Shown here one piece after another: positions 26,540 through 35,968 of a stretch of 64,000 nucleotides of DNA. Positions within the stretch are counted from its first letter, which is position 1, and each line of letters starts with the position of its first letter. The position numbers and the translations under genes were made by a program. The notes under the pieces are model-generated. The model was given only the letters and a program-made list of their open reading frames with translations, searched no databases and was not told where the DNA came from. Source of the stretch: Granulicella sp. (GTDB taxonomy: Bacteria; Acidobacteriota; Terriglobia; Terriglobales; Acidobacteriaceae); contig JANYLK010000218.1 of NCBI GenBank assembly GCA_025357875.1, forward strand, positions 1 through 64,000, read 5' to 3'.

Positions 26540-26836
26540 ATGAATGAAGCTACGCTAGCCGCCATCGAACCGACTGAGCGGATGAAGCAACTTATCCTTG
26601 AGATCGTCCAGGCGTTAGTTGACCAGCCTGACGATGTGTCCGTCGAAATGCTCGCTGATCACGATGCAACCGTCATACGACTCCGTGTCGCTCATGAGGA
26701 CATCGGCAAGGTCATCGGCAAACAGGGCCGCACTGCGCGCTCCTTGCGCACCATCCTCGGCGCTGCCAGCATGAAGCTGCACCACCGCTTCGCGCTCGAT
26801 ATCCTGGAGGATGGGGACGGACGTCAGACCGGCTGA
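26540..26836 (+). CDS. khpA: KH-domain RNA-binding protein KhpA
   Basis: A small cytosolic RNA-binding protein of 98 residues. The KH signature VIGKQGRTARSLRTIL lies at about residues 57-72, with the GKQG loop that contacts RNA. The ATG at 26540 is preferred since AAGAGGTG sits eight bases upstream; a GTG three codons earlier is also in frame. Its place between rpsP and rimM is the classic context of the KhpA/YlqC protein. Confidence 0.92.
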   Translation: MNEATLAAIEPTERMKQLILEIVQALVDQPDDVSVEMLADHDATVIRLRVAHEDIGKVIGKQGRTARSLRTILGAASMKLHHRFALDILEDGDGRQTG

Positions 26837-26933
26837 TCGCCCTTCAACCACGTAACCGATCTTAGAACCCACCCCTCGAAGTCCGCCGGAACGGGGTGTG
26901 GCTCGTCAGGCGCACACTGGTTAACGAATAACT

Positions 26934-27566
26934 ATGCAATCCATCGATTCAACATCGCAATGGATCGTGCTGGCTCACATCCTGCGTCCCCAAGGACGAC
27001 GAGGAGAAGTTCTCGCCGATCTGTTTACCGACTTTCCTGACCGCTTCGCCCATCATCCGCGAGTCTGGCTGGCACCCGCCGGGTTTGCCGATTCGAAGAC
27101 CGGGGATCCAACCTCGACCCAGCAGATAGAAGTCACCGAGCATTGGCTTCCCGTCGGCAAAAATGCCGGCAGAATCGTTCTTCACTTCGCAGGCGTCGAC
27201 ACCATCGAGCAGGCCGAGCGGCTGGCGGGCAAGGAGGTCATCGTGCCGCTCACGGAACGTGTGCCGCTCGACGAAGGTGCGGCCTACATCTCCGATCTTG
27301 TCGGCTGCACTGTCTATGACGGGGCGGTCGCGATAGGAGTCGTCGACAGCGTTCAGTTCCCTAGCTCGGCGGATGGTTCACGCCGTATCGAAGAAGCCGC
27401 GCCATTGCTTGGCATACTCTCGCCGGAGGGCGATGAAATACTTATCCCATTCGCCAACGCCTTCCTGCTTGAACTCGACGTCGCTGCAAAGTCCATCCGC
27501 ATGGCACTCCCGGAAGGGCTGACCGAAATAAATCGCCCAGGGAAGCAACTATCTGCGGAAGAGTAG
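26934..27566 (+). CDS. rimM: Ribosome maturation factor RimM
   Basis: Binds S19 and the 16S rRNA 3' domain during 30S assembly. The 210-residue protein has the N-terminal RimM domain (IVLAHILRPQGRRGEVLADLFTDFP, residues about 11-35) and a C-terminal PRC-barrel (about 115-200; ISDLVGCTVYDG and DEILIPFANAFLLELD). The length is a little above the usual 170-180. It is followed by trmD after 41 bases. Confidence 0.95.
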   Translation: MQSIDSTSQWIVLAHILRPQGRRGEVLADLFTDFPDRFAHHPRVWLAPAGFADSKTGDPTSTQQIEVTEHWLPVGKNAGRIVLHFAGVDTIEQAERLAGKEVIVPLTERVPLDEGAAYISDLVGCTVYDGAVAIGVVDSVQFPSSADGSRRIEEAAPLLGILSPEGDEILIPFANAFLLELDVAAKSIRMALPEGLTEINRPGKQLSAEE

Positions 27567-27607
27567 CTGCCGTTCTACACTGCGAAGGACTCCTTGGCCT
27601 TTCACAC

Positions 27608-28423
27608 ATGCGCTTCGACATCCTCACGATCTTTCCCAACTTCTTCACGGGGCCGCTCGACCACGGCATCCTCAGCCGCGCCATCGCTACAGGTGCAGTG
27701 GAGGTCAACACACACGACTTGCGGGCCTTCACGCAGGATCGCCATCGCACTGTCGACGATCGCCCGTTCGGTGGCGGCGAAGGCATGGTGCTGAAGGCGC
27801 AGCCAATTTTCGAGTGCGTCGAAGCACTAGGCGGGATTGACGCGAAGATGGACCGCGATCCATCGCGACAATCCGTGATTCTGCTGTCGGCGCAGGGGAA
27901 GCGATTTACCCAGGCGACCGCGCACCGCCTGGCCACTCTGGAACGCGTCGTGCTGATCTGCGGCCGCTACGAGGGTGTTGATGAGCGCGTCAGCCATCTG
28001 CTGGCCAATGAAGAGCTGTCCATTGGCGACTATGTTCTATCTGGCGGCGAACTGGCTGCAGCGGTCATTCTCGACGCGACGGCGCGCCTGCTGCCTGGCG
28101 TGCTGGGCCACGCCGATTCGTCACGCTATGAGAGCTTCGGCGCAGGCGATGATCCTGCTGACAGCAGGACCGCCGACGGAGTTCCCCGCTCGACCCATGG
28201 CGCAGGCGGCTTGCTTGATTACCCTCACTACACGCGTCCAGCGGAGTTTCGTGGAGTGGCGATCCCCGAAGTTCTCGGCGGCGGCGACCATGCGGCTATA
28301 CGCCAGTGGCGCCGCCGGATGGCCCTGGAGAAGACCTTTCGCAACCGGCCGGATCTGCTGTTCCATGCCGCCCTCACCGACGAGGACCGCGAACATCTGG
28401 CGACGTTGGAACCTGAGCCATAA
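27608..28423 (+). CDS. trmD: tRNA (guanine-N1)-methyltransferase
   Basis: SPOUT-family enzyme that methylates G37 of tRNAs reading C-starting codons, using S-adenosylmethionine. The 271 residues show the trefoil-knot blocks [21 protein letters not shown] and [14 protein letters not shown] (cofactor site), then [12 protein letters not shown]. The length is near standard. It lies 41 bases after rimM and 74 bases before rplS. Confidence 0.97.
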   Translation: MRFDILTIFPNFFTGPLDHGILSRAIATGAVEVNTHDLRAFTQDRHRTVDDRPFGGGEGMVLKAQPIFECVEALGGIDAKMDRDPSRQSVILLSAQGKRFTQATAHRLATLERVVLICGRYEGVDERVSHLLANEELSIGDYVLSGGELAAAVILDATARLLPGVLGHADSSRYESFGAGDDPADSRTADGVPRSTHGAGGLLDYPHYTRPAEFRGVAIPEVLGGGDHAAIRQWRRRMALEKTFRNRPDLLFHAALTDEDREHLATLEPEP

Positions 28424-28497
28424 GCAACAACACAACTCGCGATCTCCGTACATTTTCGTGTAAACTAGAGATTCGAATTCTGAACAGGAAAGTATCT

Positions 28498-28854
28498 ATG
28501 TCTATCCATCCGATTATGCAGAAACTGGCCGCCACACTTGAGCGGACTGACCACCCCACCTTTGGCCCCGGCGACACCGTTCGCGTTCAGGTTAAGATTC
28601 GCGAAGGCGAGAAAGAACGTCTCCAGGCCTTTGAAGGCATGGTCATCGCAACCAACCGAGGTCCTCAGGCCACCTTCACCGTACGCAAGATGAGCTTTGG
28701 TCAGGGCGTCGAGCGCATCTTCCCTTACAACTCCAAGGTCGTCGACAAGGTTGAGAAGCTACGCTCCTACGAGGTTCGCCGCTCCAAGCTCTTCTACCTC
28801 CGCGGTCTGCGCGGTAAGGCGGCTCGTCTCCAGGAAGTTGCCCGCCCCTCCTAA
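28498..28854 (+). CDS. rplS: 50S ribosomal protein L19
   Basis: Large-subunit protein at the subunit interface, 118 residues, with the central [28 protein letters not shown] region and [17 protein letters not shown] at the C-terminus. It ends the operon and is followed by a strong terminator. A weak TAAACT -10-like box lies about 28 bases upstream, so a secondary promoter is possible. Confidence 0.97.
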   Translation: MSIHPIMQKLAATLERTDHPTFGPGDTVRVQVKIREGEKERLQAFEGMVIATNRGPQATFTVRKMSFGQGVERIFPYNSKVVDKVEKLRSYEVRRSKLFYLRGLRGKAARLQEVARPS

Positions 28855-28875
28855 GCGCTCAGAGCTAAAAGAAAC

Positions 28876-28910
28876 GGCCACGACGGAATGAGCCGTCGTG
28901 GCCCTTTCTT
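28876..28910 (+). terminator. Rho-independent terminator after rplS
   Basis: GGCCACGACGG (28876-28886) pairs perfectly with CCGTCGTGGCC (28893-28903), followed by CTTTCTTT. Confidence 0.93.
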
Positions 28911-28923
28911 TGTCTCGTATTCC

Positions 28924-29964
28924 TTAGTGGCCAGGATTGGGGGGCGGGATCGCGGACGAGCTCGCGGTCGTCGAAGGAGCAATCGCTGGCGTGATTTTTA
29001 AGTGAGGATAGATGGAAACGCAGGGCTGATCGACAGCCTCCTGCCCTGGCCGCCCGGATGGTCCGGACACGCGCATCATCCCAACTGGACACGGCGCCAG
29101 CAACAGCACAGGGCGCACGTCGGCGGGTAGAGGCGGTGCTTGCACCGGTCCGTTCGATGCTACGTTCTCCTTCGACCCGGGCCATACATAAGGAGCCCTG
29201 GTCGTCGTTCCGTACCCAAACACGGGAAACTTCGCTGGTAGTACGAATCCTCGATCGACCATCACCCAGGCCGACTGCGGCTTTTTCCCTACCAGGCGCT
29301 TTTCCGACGAGAGTTCGATCGGATGTCCGTCTACGGTGATCTTCAAGACCTGATCGTTGAATCCCTGGGGCTGCTCCGTTGCACCTGGAAAAGGATTTTG
29401 CGACACGATCGAGGTTCCGATTCCCGGCGCGTAAATGTACAAATATTTGAGGTCGGCAATGTCGTAGTTCAATCTCGCTTTGCCAGTCCATCCATCTACC
29501 GTCAAGGTACCGACGCTGATAGAAATTGGCGTCATCTTAAGCGGCTTGACCTTCTTTGCAACAATCTTCTTTCCCTTTTCGTCGTATCCGAGATTTGTCG
29601 CAGTCTGAAATACCGGCGCTTTCCCATCGTCATAGACGGGATGACCCTTCTTGTCACGAATCTGTCTTGCCGGCGGATTGAACATCAGGTTCCCATCCGG
29701 GTCGACGCGCTGCTTGCCCTCAGCATCCAACATTGGGGTCGCCAGCAAGACAACAACGTTAGTTGGTCCGGTGTACACGGCCCTACCCTGCTTGGCTTTC
29801 ACCGGGGCAGCAGGAGCCATCGACTTCGTGTTCGCTGGCGTTTCGCTGCCAGGAGCGTTTGCATCGGAGGAAGACAGAAGTGCCTGCGACCGAGCCGAAA
29901 AGCTCGCGAGACTACAAATAACTACAACTGCCAAACATTTTGCGAATGTCGTACGCACGTTCAT
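28924..29964 (-). CDS. Exported protein of unknown function, Pro/Lys-rich
   Basis: A 346-residue protein with a signal peptide (about 1-25, ending ARSQA). The mature part has repeated Gly-Lys-Lys style charged stretches and a beta-rich core; the C-terminal third contains several Pro-Pro segments and Cys in LAPCPVGMMRVSG and VDQPCVSIYPH, a possible disulfide pair. The ATG 29964 has AGGAG eight bases upstream, with longer in-frame starts rejected. It lies on the minus strand between rplS and rnhB, an unusual position. I do not recognise the family. Confidence 0.8.
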   Translation of the reverse strand: MNVRTTFAKCLAVVVICSLASFSARSQALLSSSDANAPGSETPANTKSMAPAAPVKAKQGRAVYTGPTNVVVLLATPMLDAEGKQRVDPDGNLMFNPPARQIRDKKGHPVYDDGKAPVFQTATNLGYDEKGKKIVAKKVKPLKMTPISISVGTLTVDGWTGKARLNYDIADLKYLYIYAPGIGTSIVSQNPFPGATEQPQGFNDQVLKITVDGHPIELSSEKRLVGKKPQSAWVMVDRGFVLPAKFPVFGYGTTTRAPYVWPGSKENVASNGPVQAPPLPADVRPVLLLAPCPVGMMRVSGPSGRPGQEAVDQPCVSIYPHLKITPAIAPSTTASSSAIPPPNPGH

Positions 29965-30144
29965 GGTGTAACTCCTGAACCAGTAGGGTTCTCGTACACA
30001 GGGGCACAAGCCTGCCCAATTGACGGACCTGAAACAAACCTTTGGCTGGACGTCGAAGAGCCGGTTCTTTCCCCGAGAATACATCCACTTCGCTCGGTGC
30101 CGATCGAAATTCCCACTCACGAAAGTTGTAAACTCATACCCAGA

Positions 30145-30930
30145 ATGGGGAGTTCACTTACCGCACGCGTTGTCACCGCCGCCACTGCGAAGCAGCGCAT
30201 GCTCAAGCTTCTGGTGTGCAGCGACGCGCCGGAGCAGGCTCTACGATACCGCGGCTTTCGAGCCATAGCGGGTGTGGACGAGGTAGGTCGAGGTGCACTT
30301 TTTGGCCCCGTTGTCGCGGCCGCAGTCATCTTGCCTGAGCGTATGAATGCCCTTGCCCGTGCTGGACTAAAGGACTCCAAGCAACTCACCCGCGAAGAGC
30401 GCGAAAAGCTTGACCGCCGCATCCGCAAGGTGGCACTCGCCATCTCGGTCGCTGAGGTAGACGCCGAGACCATCGACCGCGTCAACATCTACCAGGCCAC
30501 GCGGATCGCCATGCTGGCCGCGGTGCAGGGTCTTTCCCTCGTGCCCGACCATTTGCTCATCGATGCCATGCGGCTCGACCATCCCTGCGCGCAGACCAAG
30601 TTGTTTTACGGCGATGCGCTCTCGCTCTCCATCGCTGCCGCCTCGGTCATCGCCAAGGTCTACCGCGACCACCTGATGCGCGAACTCGATACGCAGCACC
30701 CCGGATACGGCTTCGCTTCGCACAAGGGTTACGGAACGCCCGAGCATCGTCGCTCGCTTGCTACGCTGGGGCCTTGCACGCTTCACCGCCGCACCTTCGC
30801 TCCCGTCCGCGCCGTCATCACGAGAGAACCCGAGCCGATAGGATTTCTCTTCGACGATCCTCTCGCCAACGAATTACTTATGGAAGATGTGTTGCTTGAA
30901 GACGGCGAATTGGAAGCGGCGGCTCATTGA
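30145..30930 (+). CDS. rnhB: Ribonuclease HII
   Basis: Cytosolic nuclease removing ribonucleotides from DNA. The catalytic blocks are GVDEVGRGALFGPVVAAAV, KDSKQLTREERE, LLIDAMRLDHP and SIAAASVIAKVYRDHLM, giving the Asp-Glu-Asp-Asp metal site. The start at 30145 gives 261 residues; a later ATG at 30199 (MLKLLVCSD) matches homologues better by memory and would give 243. Neither has a clear ribosome site. Most bacteria keep it next to rplS; here a reverse-strand gene lies between. Confidence 0.92.
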   Translation: MGSSLTARVVTAATAKQRMLKLLVCSDAPEQALRYRGFRAIAGVDEVGRGALFGPVVAAAVILPERMNALARAGLKDSKQLTREEREKLDRRIRKVALAISVAEVDAETIDRVNIYQATRIAMLAAVQGLSLVPDHLLIDAMRLDHPCAQTKLFYGDALSLSIAAASVIAKVYRDHLMRELDTQHPGYGFASHKGYGTPEHRRSLATLGPCTLHRRTFAPVRAVITREPEPIGFLFDDPLANELLMEDVLLEDGELEAAAH

Positions 30931-30983
30931 CGTTTGTAAGAATAACAAGTCGAGACTGAAGCTGCGATACCCTTGAAAGACCG

Positions 30984-31739
30984 ATGACCGACAAAGCCCC
31001 CCTCAAACTCCTCTGCGTTACCGCCCATCCCGACGATGAATGTTTCGCATTCGGAGGCGCGCTGATGCTTGCTGCCGAAGCTGGCGTCGAGACCTCCGTA
31101 ATATGCTTTACAGACGGCCAGGCTGCAACCAATCGCGGTACCGCCATGTCGCCCCAGCACCTCGGCGAAATGCGGCGTGCCGAGTTCGCTGCCTCTTGCG
31201 ATATCCTCAGCGTCACTCACCACGAGCTGTTGGATTACCAGGACGGCCAGCTTGAGTTCGCCAATTTCTCCGAGGCCACCGCCAAACTCGTTAAGCGCAT
31301 CCGCGATTTGAAGCCTGACGTCGTCCTCACCTTCGGTCTCGATGGCGGAATGAATACTCACGCCGACCACACCCTGGTCTGCGCGTTCACTTCTGCGGCC
31401 TTCCATTGGGCGGCGTCCCCAAAGCGTTTCACCGAGCTCGGTCCGGTCCACACAGCTCAACGACTGTTTTTCAACACCACTAACTTCTTCTTCCCAAGCC
31501 GTCACGCTCCGCTACCCGGGCCCTGGACCGTTACCCTCGACGTCAGCCGCGTCCAGCATCGCAAATTCGAAGCGTTCCGTGCGCATACCTCTCAGTTGCC
31601 GCTGATGGAGAAATTTCAGTCCTTCTTCGAGAAGCGTGCCAGCCACGAGTACTACACGCTCGCCGCAACGCCGAACCCGCAGCCAGCGGTGCAGGAGACC
31701 AGCCTGTTCACCGGTCTGCGCGTCGTGCACGAGAACTAA
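30984..31739 (+). CDS. PIG-L / LmbE-family deacetylase
   Basis: Zinc-dependent N-acetylglucosamine-type deacetylase family, 251 residues. The metal motif AHPDDE is at 14-19 and the third ligand region NTHADHT at about 126-132. Members include BshB (bacillithiol), MshB (mycothiol) and lincosamide-related enzymes; which of these applies is not readable here. The presence of a bacilliredoxin at 13291-13716 makes a bacillithiol role possible. It follows rnhB by 53 bases and ends convergent with a DUF1800 gene five bases away. Confidence 0.85.
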   Translation: MTDKAPLKLLCVTAHPDDECFAFGGALMLAAEAGVETSVICFTDGQAATNRGTAMSPQHLGEMRRAEFAASCDILSVTHHELLDYQDGQLEFANFSEATAKLVKRIRDLKPDVVLTFGLDGGMNTHADHTLVCAFTSAAFHWAASPKRFTELGPVHTAQRLFFNTTNFFFPSRHAPLPGPWTVTLDVSRVQHRKFEAFRAHTSQLPLMEKFQSFFEKRASHEYYTLAATPNPQPAVQETSLFTGLRVVHEN

Positions 31740-31744
31740 CCCAC

Positions 31745-33997
31745 CTAGCGCAACTGGAACTCCGGCGAACCCATGACCAGCGCGGTCAGCAGATTCAGCA
31801 TGTCCGACGGGCTCGTATTCTGCTCCGTCGCCTGCGCCATCTGCTTGTGAATCAACTCATTCGTTTGGCTCGAAACCGCGCCACCAATCAGAGTCGATTG
31901 CAGCACCTTCAGCGCAACCTCTGTACCCGACGGGGTAGACGTTTGGTAAATCGGTGCCCTTTCAGACAGCGTTGCTACCGCATATTTAGCTTGCGTGGGC
32001 CGCGCAGGCACGATGCTTACGACCTGCTGCGGCAGCGTAGTTTCGCTCATCAGCCCCATAGCAACCACCTTGGCGGCATCGAACTTCTGGTTGGCAAACT
32101 TGCCGTTCGTCAACTGATACGCGAAATTCAGCCGATCCACCAGCGCGCTGGTATTCATCCACTTGTCCGCCGTAATGTAGTAGCCCGTCGGCGGCAAGGC
32201 GTAGTAAAGAGGCATGCCCATATTCTTGATTGTGTTGACCAGCGCGCCAGGGTTAGAGGGGTCGGTCATCGTGGTCCGATAGGCCGATGCGAGGAACTCC
32301 ATCGGCGTCTTCACCTTGTTTCGAAAATACTTCTTCGAGTTGAACTCCGGACTCGCCACCAGCGTCCGCAGCACCGCCGTGATGTCTCCGTCGGACGCAA
32401 GAAAAGTCTTCGCCATGCGATCCACCAACGCCGACGGAGGATCGTCCGCCACAAACCGCTGCGCGATCTTCCAACTGATGAAGTGCGCCGTCTGCGGACT
32501 GTGCGCTAACAGGCTAAGCGCCTCCAAGCCCTCCTTCATACCAGCATTGCCGGGTGCATTCGCCAGGGCCGTAGCCTTCTGTTCCGCGGCGCCACCTATC
32601 GCCATGTCGCCCATCGCGGGCGCCGATCGGGCCGCCAACTCAGCGTCCATCGCCGAACCACCCTGCACCACAAACGTCTGCCCGCTGCCAATTTTGTGCC
32701 CGAGCCAGACCTTCGTGCCCGGCTCATGCCGTTTCGGATCGAACTGGAACCCGCCCGCCTGGTAGGGTTGATTCACGGTCCAGCCAGTGAGAATTGCCGC
32801 CAGATTCGTCACGTCGAACTGCGAGTATCCACCATTCACTCCGACCGTGTGCAACTCCATAATCTCGCGGCCATAGTTCTCGTTGAGGCCCTTGCTCCCC
32901 GCCTTCGACTTCGGGTTCGCCGGATTCACTCCGTTCGCGAGCGACTCGGGCCCGATGCTCAGCCAGTTGTCGAGATAAACCAGCATCGCCGGACTTTGCG
33001 CAGTCGCCAACAGCAGGTCGCCGAACTTGCCCAGCGCATTCTTGCGAATCGTGTCGCGCTCGTAGCTGGTGGTGTACCACTGGTCTGAGTCTTTCGCGAT
33101 ATAGACATTGAAGTGATTGAACCAGAAGTCCGTCATCACCTCCTGCAACTGCCGCTCGCTAAGAATCGCGCGCACCATCTTCGCCTGCGCCAATTCCTGC
33201 CCTATCTGGTATTGCGCACCCACACCTGCGGCCATCCCAAGAAATATCTCACGTTCGCGCGGAGTGAAGTCGGCCATCAGCAGATTCTTCTGATCGCCGC
33301 CCACATTGGCAGTGAACGCTATTCGGTCGTCTACCGGCATCTGGGTCAGCGCTGCCATACGCTGATTTTTCGGCAACGCAAACAGTTCCCCCGCGATTCG
33401 AGCGGCAGAGATCTGGCCCTCTTGCTTATCGGCTGCCTTCTCCGCGTCGCTCGGCTCCTGCCGAGGATTCCCTTTAGCATCGGACTTGCGACTCACGGCT
33501 TCTTTGTGAAGCTTTGCAATCTGCACTTCATACATCGACGCCAACAACGCATCAGTCGGCATCGGCTGCTTCCCGTCTGCAACTCGCTGGATCACTCCGC
33601 GATCCGGGAACAGTGCCAGAGCCTGCTCGGGCGTCATGTTCAACGTGGGAAAATCCGCAAGCCGTCTATCAAGCGACGCATCCTTAATCGCCTCTGGGTT
33701 CAGCTGCTGCTCGAACCACTTCTCCGGACCTATTGCGGCGACATGGTCCACATCGCCCGAACGAGGCCCAAACGTAAAGCGGTCCAGCATCTGCAATGCC
33801 CGTTCGCGTTCATTGAGCGGAACCGCTGGCGCCGCCTTCAACACTCCTGGCTTCGGAGGAAACGCATTGACCTCAGACGCAAACGACTTCAGCGGAGACT
33901 TCTGCCGAACGTTTCGCATAGTCTGGCCATCCTGCGCTAGAAGCGTAGTCACGGAAGCAGTAATCAGAAACAGGGCGACGACCACAATTCCGCGCAT
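31745..33997 (-). CDS. Exported DUF1800 protein (copy 1)
   Basis: A 750-residue protein with signal peptide (1-21, VVALFLITASVTTLLAQ) and a DUF1800 domain. Family blocks: LDRFTFGPRSGDV near residue 70, LQEVMTDFWFNHFNVYIAKD near 270-290, then NENYGREIMELHTVGV and DVTNLAAILTGWTVN. DUF1800 proteins are exported and often encoded beside DUF1501, but no DUF1501 gene is adjacent to this copy. A paralogue is at 48128-50503. GGTGGAGG precedes the ATG. The function is unknown; a role in planctomycete-like cell-surface or Tat-dependent systems has been suggested for relatives, which I cannot test here. Confidence 0.9.
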   Translation of the reverse strand: MRGIVVVALFLITASVTTLLAQDGQTMRNVRQKSPLKSFASEVNAFPPKPGVLKAAPAVPLNERERALQMLDRFTFGPRSGDVDHVAAIGPEKWFEQQLNPEAIKDASLDRRLADFPTLNMTPEQALALFPDRGVIQRVADGKQPMPTDALLASMYEVQIAKLHKEAVSRKSDAKGNPRQEPSDAEKAADKQEGQISAARIAGELFALPKNQRMAALTQMPVDDRIAFTANVGGDQKNLLMADFTPREREIFLGMAAGVGAQYQIGQELAQAKMVRAILSERQLQEVMTDFWFNHFNVYIAKDSDQWYTTSYERDTIRKNALGKFGDLLLATAQSPAMLVYLDNWLSIGPESLANGVNPANPKSKAGSKGLNENYGREIMELHTVGVNGGYSQFDVTNLAAILTGWTVNQPYQAGGFQFDPKRHEPGTKVWLGHKIGSGQTFVVQGGSAMDAELAARSAPAMGDMAIGGAAEQKATALANAPGNAGMKEGLEALSLLAHSPQTAHFISWKIAQRFVADDPPSALVDRMAKTFLASDGDITAVLRTLVASPEFNSKKYFRNKVKTPMEFLASAYRTTMTDPSNPGALVNTIKNMGMPLYYALPPTGYYITADKWMNTSALVDRLNFAYQLTNGKFANQKFDAAKVVAMGLMSETTLPQQVVSIVPARPTQAKYAVATLSERAPIYQTSTPSGTEVALKVLQSTLIGGAVSSQTNELIHKQMAQATEQNTSPSDMLNLLTALVMGSPEFQLR

Positions 33998-34065
33998 AGC
34001 AAGGCCTCCACCCTAGCTTAGACCTCAAGTCTGCCTACGAAGTTGCGGCGCTGCGTTCAACTTTA

Positions 34066-34782
34066 CTATCCGCCAGCGGCAGTAGGGCTTGCCTTTGCAA
34101 TCGTAGAACTGCGCATCCGCTTCATCACGCTGTATACAATCCTCGCCAGTAGCAGGGCCGTCAGCACAAGCGTAAAGGGCAGAGGTGCCTGCACACCCTT
34201 CTTCACCAGCCACCAGTAATGAATACACCCGGCCATCGCCGCGACATACACAGTGGTATGCAAGCGCCGCCAGGCCTTACCGCCCATCCGACGCATAACA
34301 AACGCCGGCGAGGTCGCAGCCAGCGCTAGCAGCAGCACCCAGGCAAATAGACCCACCTGGATAAATCGTCGCTTCTTCAAATCATCGAGGACGGCCGGCC
34401 ATACGAGCCTCCACTGCTCGGAGACCACGCCAAGGTGCCCAGCGCGCAATCCAGCCATGACAGTGGGCACGTCATATCCCGAGAACAGAAATACATACGT
34501 CGACAAGTGGAGCGTCGCATAGAAGAACGCATACAGCCCGAGCAACCGGCGAAACCGGATCAGGTTCGAAAGCTTCGGATGCAGCCGCCGCACCGGCGTA
34601 ACCGCGAGCGAAGCCATCAGCAGGTACAGCGCCCAATAGCCGGTGAAGTGTGTGATCCAATTGACCGGATCCGCCTGCAGCGCGAGCGCACCTGAACGGT
34701 ACTGCTCAATCAGCTCAGCAAACGGCAGCAAGCACACGATGTGAACTAAAACCTTGACGTACGGAATCCATCGTGTCGGCAT
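34066..34782 (-). CDS. msrQ: Heme-binding membrane subunit MsrQ (YedZ)
   Basis: Inner-membrane b-type heme protein that passes electrons to MsrP. The 238 residues have about six membrane helices with His residues in the YATLHLSTYVFLFSG and RLHTTVYVAAMAGCIHY helices. It starts at ATG 34782, seven bases after the msrP stop codon, in the usual msrP-msrQ order. The C-terminal tail is short and basic. Predicted operation is repair of oxidised methionines in periplasmic proteins. Confidence 0.93.
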   Translation of the reverse strand: MPTRWIPYVKVLVHIVCLLPFAELIEQYRSGALALQADPVNWITHFTGYWALYLLMASLAVTPVRRLHPKLSNLIRFRRLLGLYAFFYATLHLSTYVFLFSGYDVPTVMAGLRAGHLGVVSEQWRLVWPAVLDDLKKRRFIQVGLFAWVLLLALAATSPAFVMRRMGGKAWRRLHTTVYVAAMAGCIHYWWLVKKGVQAPLPFTLVLTALLLARIVYSVMKRMRSSTIAKASPTAAGG

Positions 34783-34789
34783 GTCGTCC

Positions 34790-35764
34790 CTAGAAGTTCT
34801 TTTTGAGATCCATACCAGCGTACATGCTCGCCACCTGGTCAACGTATCCGTTGAACATCTGTGTCGGAACCGTCTTCGGGAACGGGCTGGAATCAATCCG
34901 CCGCTCATGCGCCTGCGACCACCGCGGGTGGTCTACGGTCGGATTCACATTTGAATAAAAGCCATATTCATTCGAAGAGATTTCATTCCATAGAGTGCGC
35001 GGCTGCTTGTCGGTGAAGACGATTTTTACAATAGCCTTGCCATTCTTAAATCCATACTTCCAAGGACTAACCACACGGATTGGCGCACCATTCTGATTCG
35101 GGAGCACCTCACCATAGCAGCCAAACGTCAGCAGGCACAGCGGGTTCATAGCCTCATCCATCCGCAATCCCTCTGAGTATGGCCAGTCGTATCCGCCCGG
35201 CTTATCCGGCATATTCTTGTTGTCCGAGGCTGAGATGAACTGCACAAACTTCGCGCTCGGCAGCGGCTCCATCGCCGAGATGAACTCGCCCAGTGAGTAG
35301 CCATCCCACGGAATCACCATCGACCACGCCTCGACACAGCGGTGCCGGTAGACGCGACTCTCGATGGGCCGGTACTTCATGATGGTGTCGATGTCAATTG
35401 TCTGCGGTTTCTTCACGAGCCCTGAAACCTGCACCGTCCAAGGCCGCGTACGCAGCGTGTGCGCGTTCTTCGCCGGCTCGGACTTATCCGTTCCAAACTC
35501 GTAGTAATTGTTATAAGTCGTCGCCTTGGCGAAGGGAGTCTGCGCATCCGGCACCGTATATTTCGACGCCACGGTCGTTAGCTTTGTGTCCGCATGCACC
35601 GCGTCGGGATGCAGCAACCCTGGAACCTGCTTCAGAGCCAGCGTTCCAACACCCAGCGCCGCCACACCCGTAAGAAAGTTGCGCCGGTTTAAAAACGTCT
35701 CCTTCGGCGTAATTTCAGACGAGCCGACTTTGCCTTCCAGACTTCCACCGATTCTGATCAACAT
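34790..35764 (-). CDS. msrP: Protein-methionine-sulfoxide reductase catalytic subunit MsrP (YedY)
   Basis: Periplasmic molybdenum enzyme reducing Met-sulfoxides in proteins. A Tat signal is visible (NRRNFLTG around residues 26-33, then hydrophobic). The molybdopterin-ligating Cys143 sits in the [10 protein letters not shown] block. 324 residues is normal. The ATG 35764 is preferred because GGAG precedes it; ATG 35776 is also in frame. Molybdenum import genes modABC occur at 9803-12119. The upstream 35765-35968 spacer holds no clear feature. Confidence 0.94.
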   Translation of the reverse strand: MLIRIGGSLEGKVGSSEITPKETFLNRRNFLTGVAALGVGTLALKQVPGLLHPDAVHADTKLTTVASKYTVPDAQTPFAKATTYNNYYEFGTDKSEPAKNAHTLRTRPWTVQVSGLVKKPQTIDIDTIMKYRPIESRVYRHRCVEAWSMVIPWDGYSLGEFISAMEPLPSAKFVQFISASDNKNMPDKPGGYDWPYSEGLRMDEAMNPLCLLTFGCYGEVLPNQNGAPIRVVSPWKYGFKNGKAIVKIVFTDKQPRTLWNEISSNEYGFYSNVNPTVDHPRWSQAHERRIDSSPFPKTVPTQMFNGYVDQVASMYAGMDLKKNF

Positions 35765-35968
35765 GTCCGTCTCCATTCGCCCTAAGGGTTGTGATTTTGA
35801 GCAGCTCGGAATCACGGTAGTTCCGTTCTGCTCTTTTAACGGCATTCCTTCGTCATTTTTTCCGGTGCTGCAAAGGAACCCCTACTCAGACTACCTAAGT
35901 ACGCGTCCGTCTAGAGTTCGGATGCAACATATACGACGACATCAACAAAATCTTGCCGTCGTTGGTTC

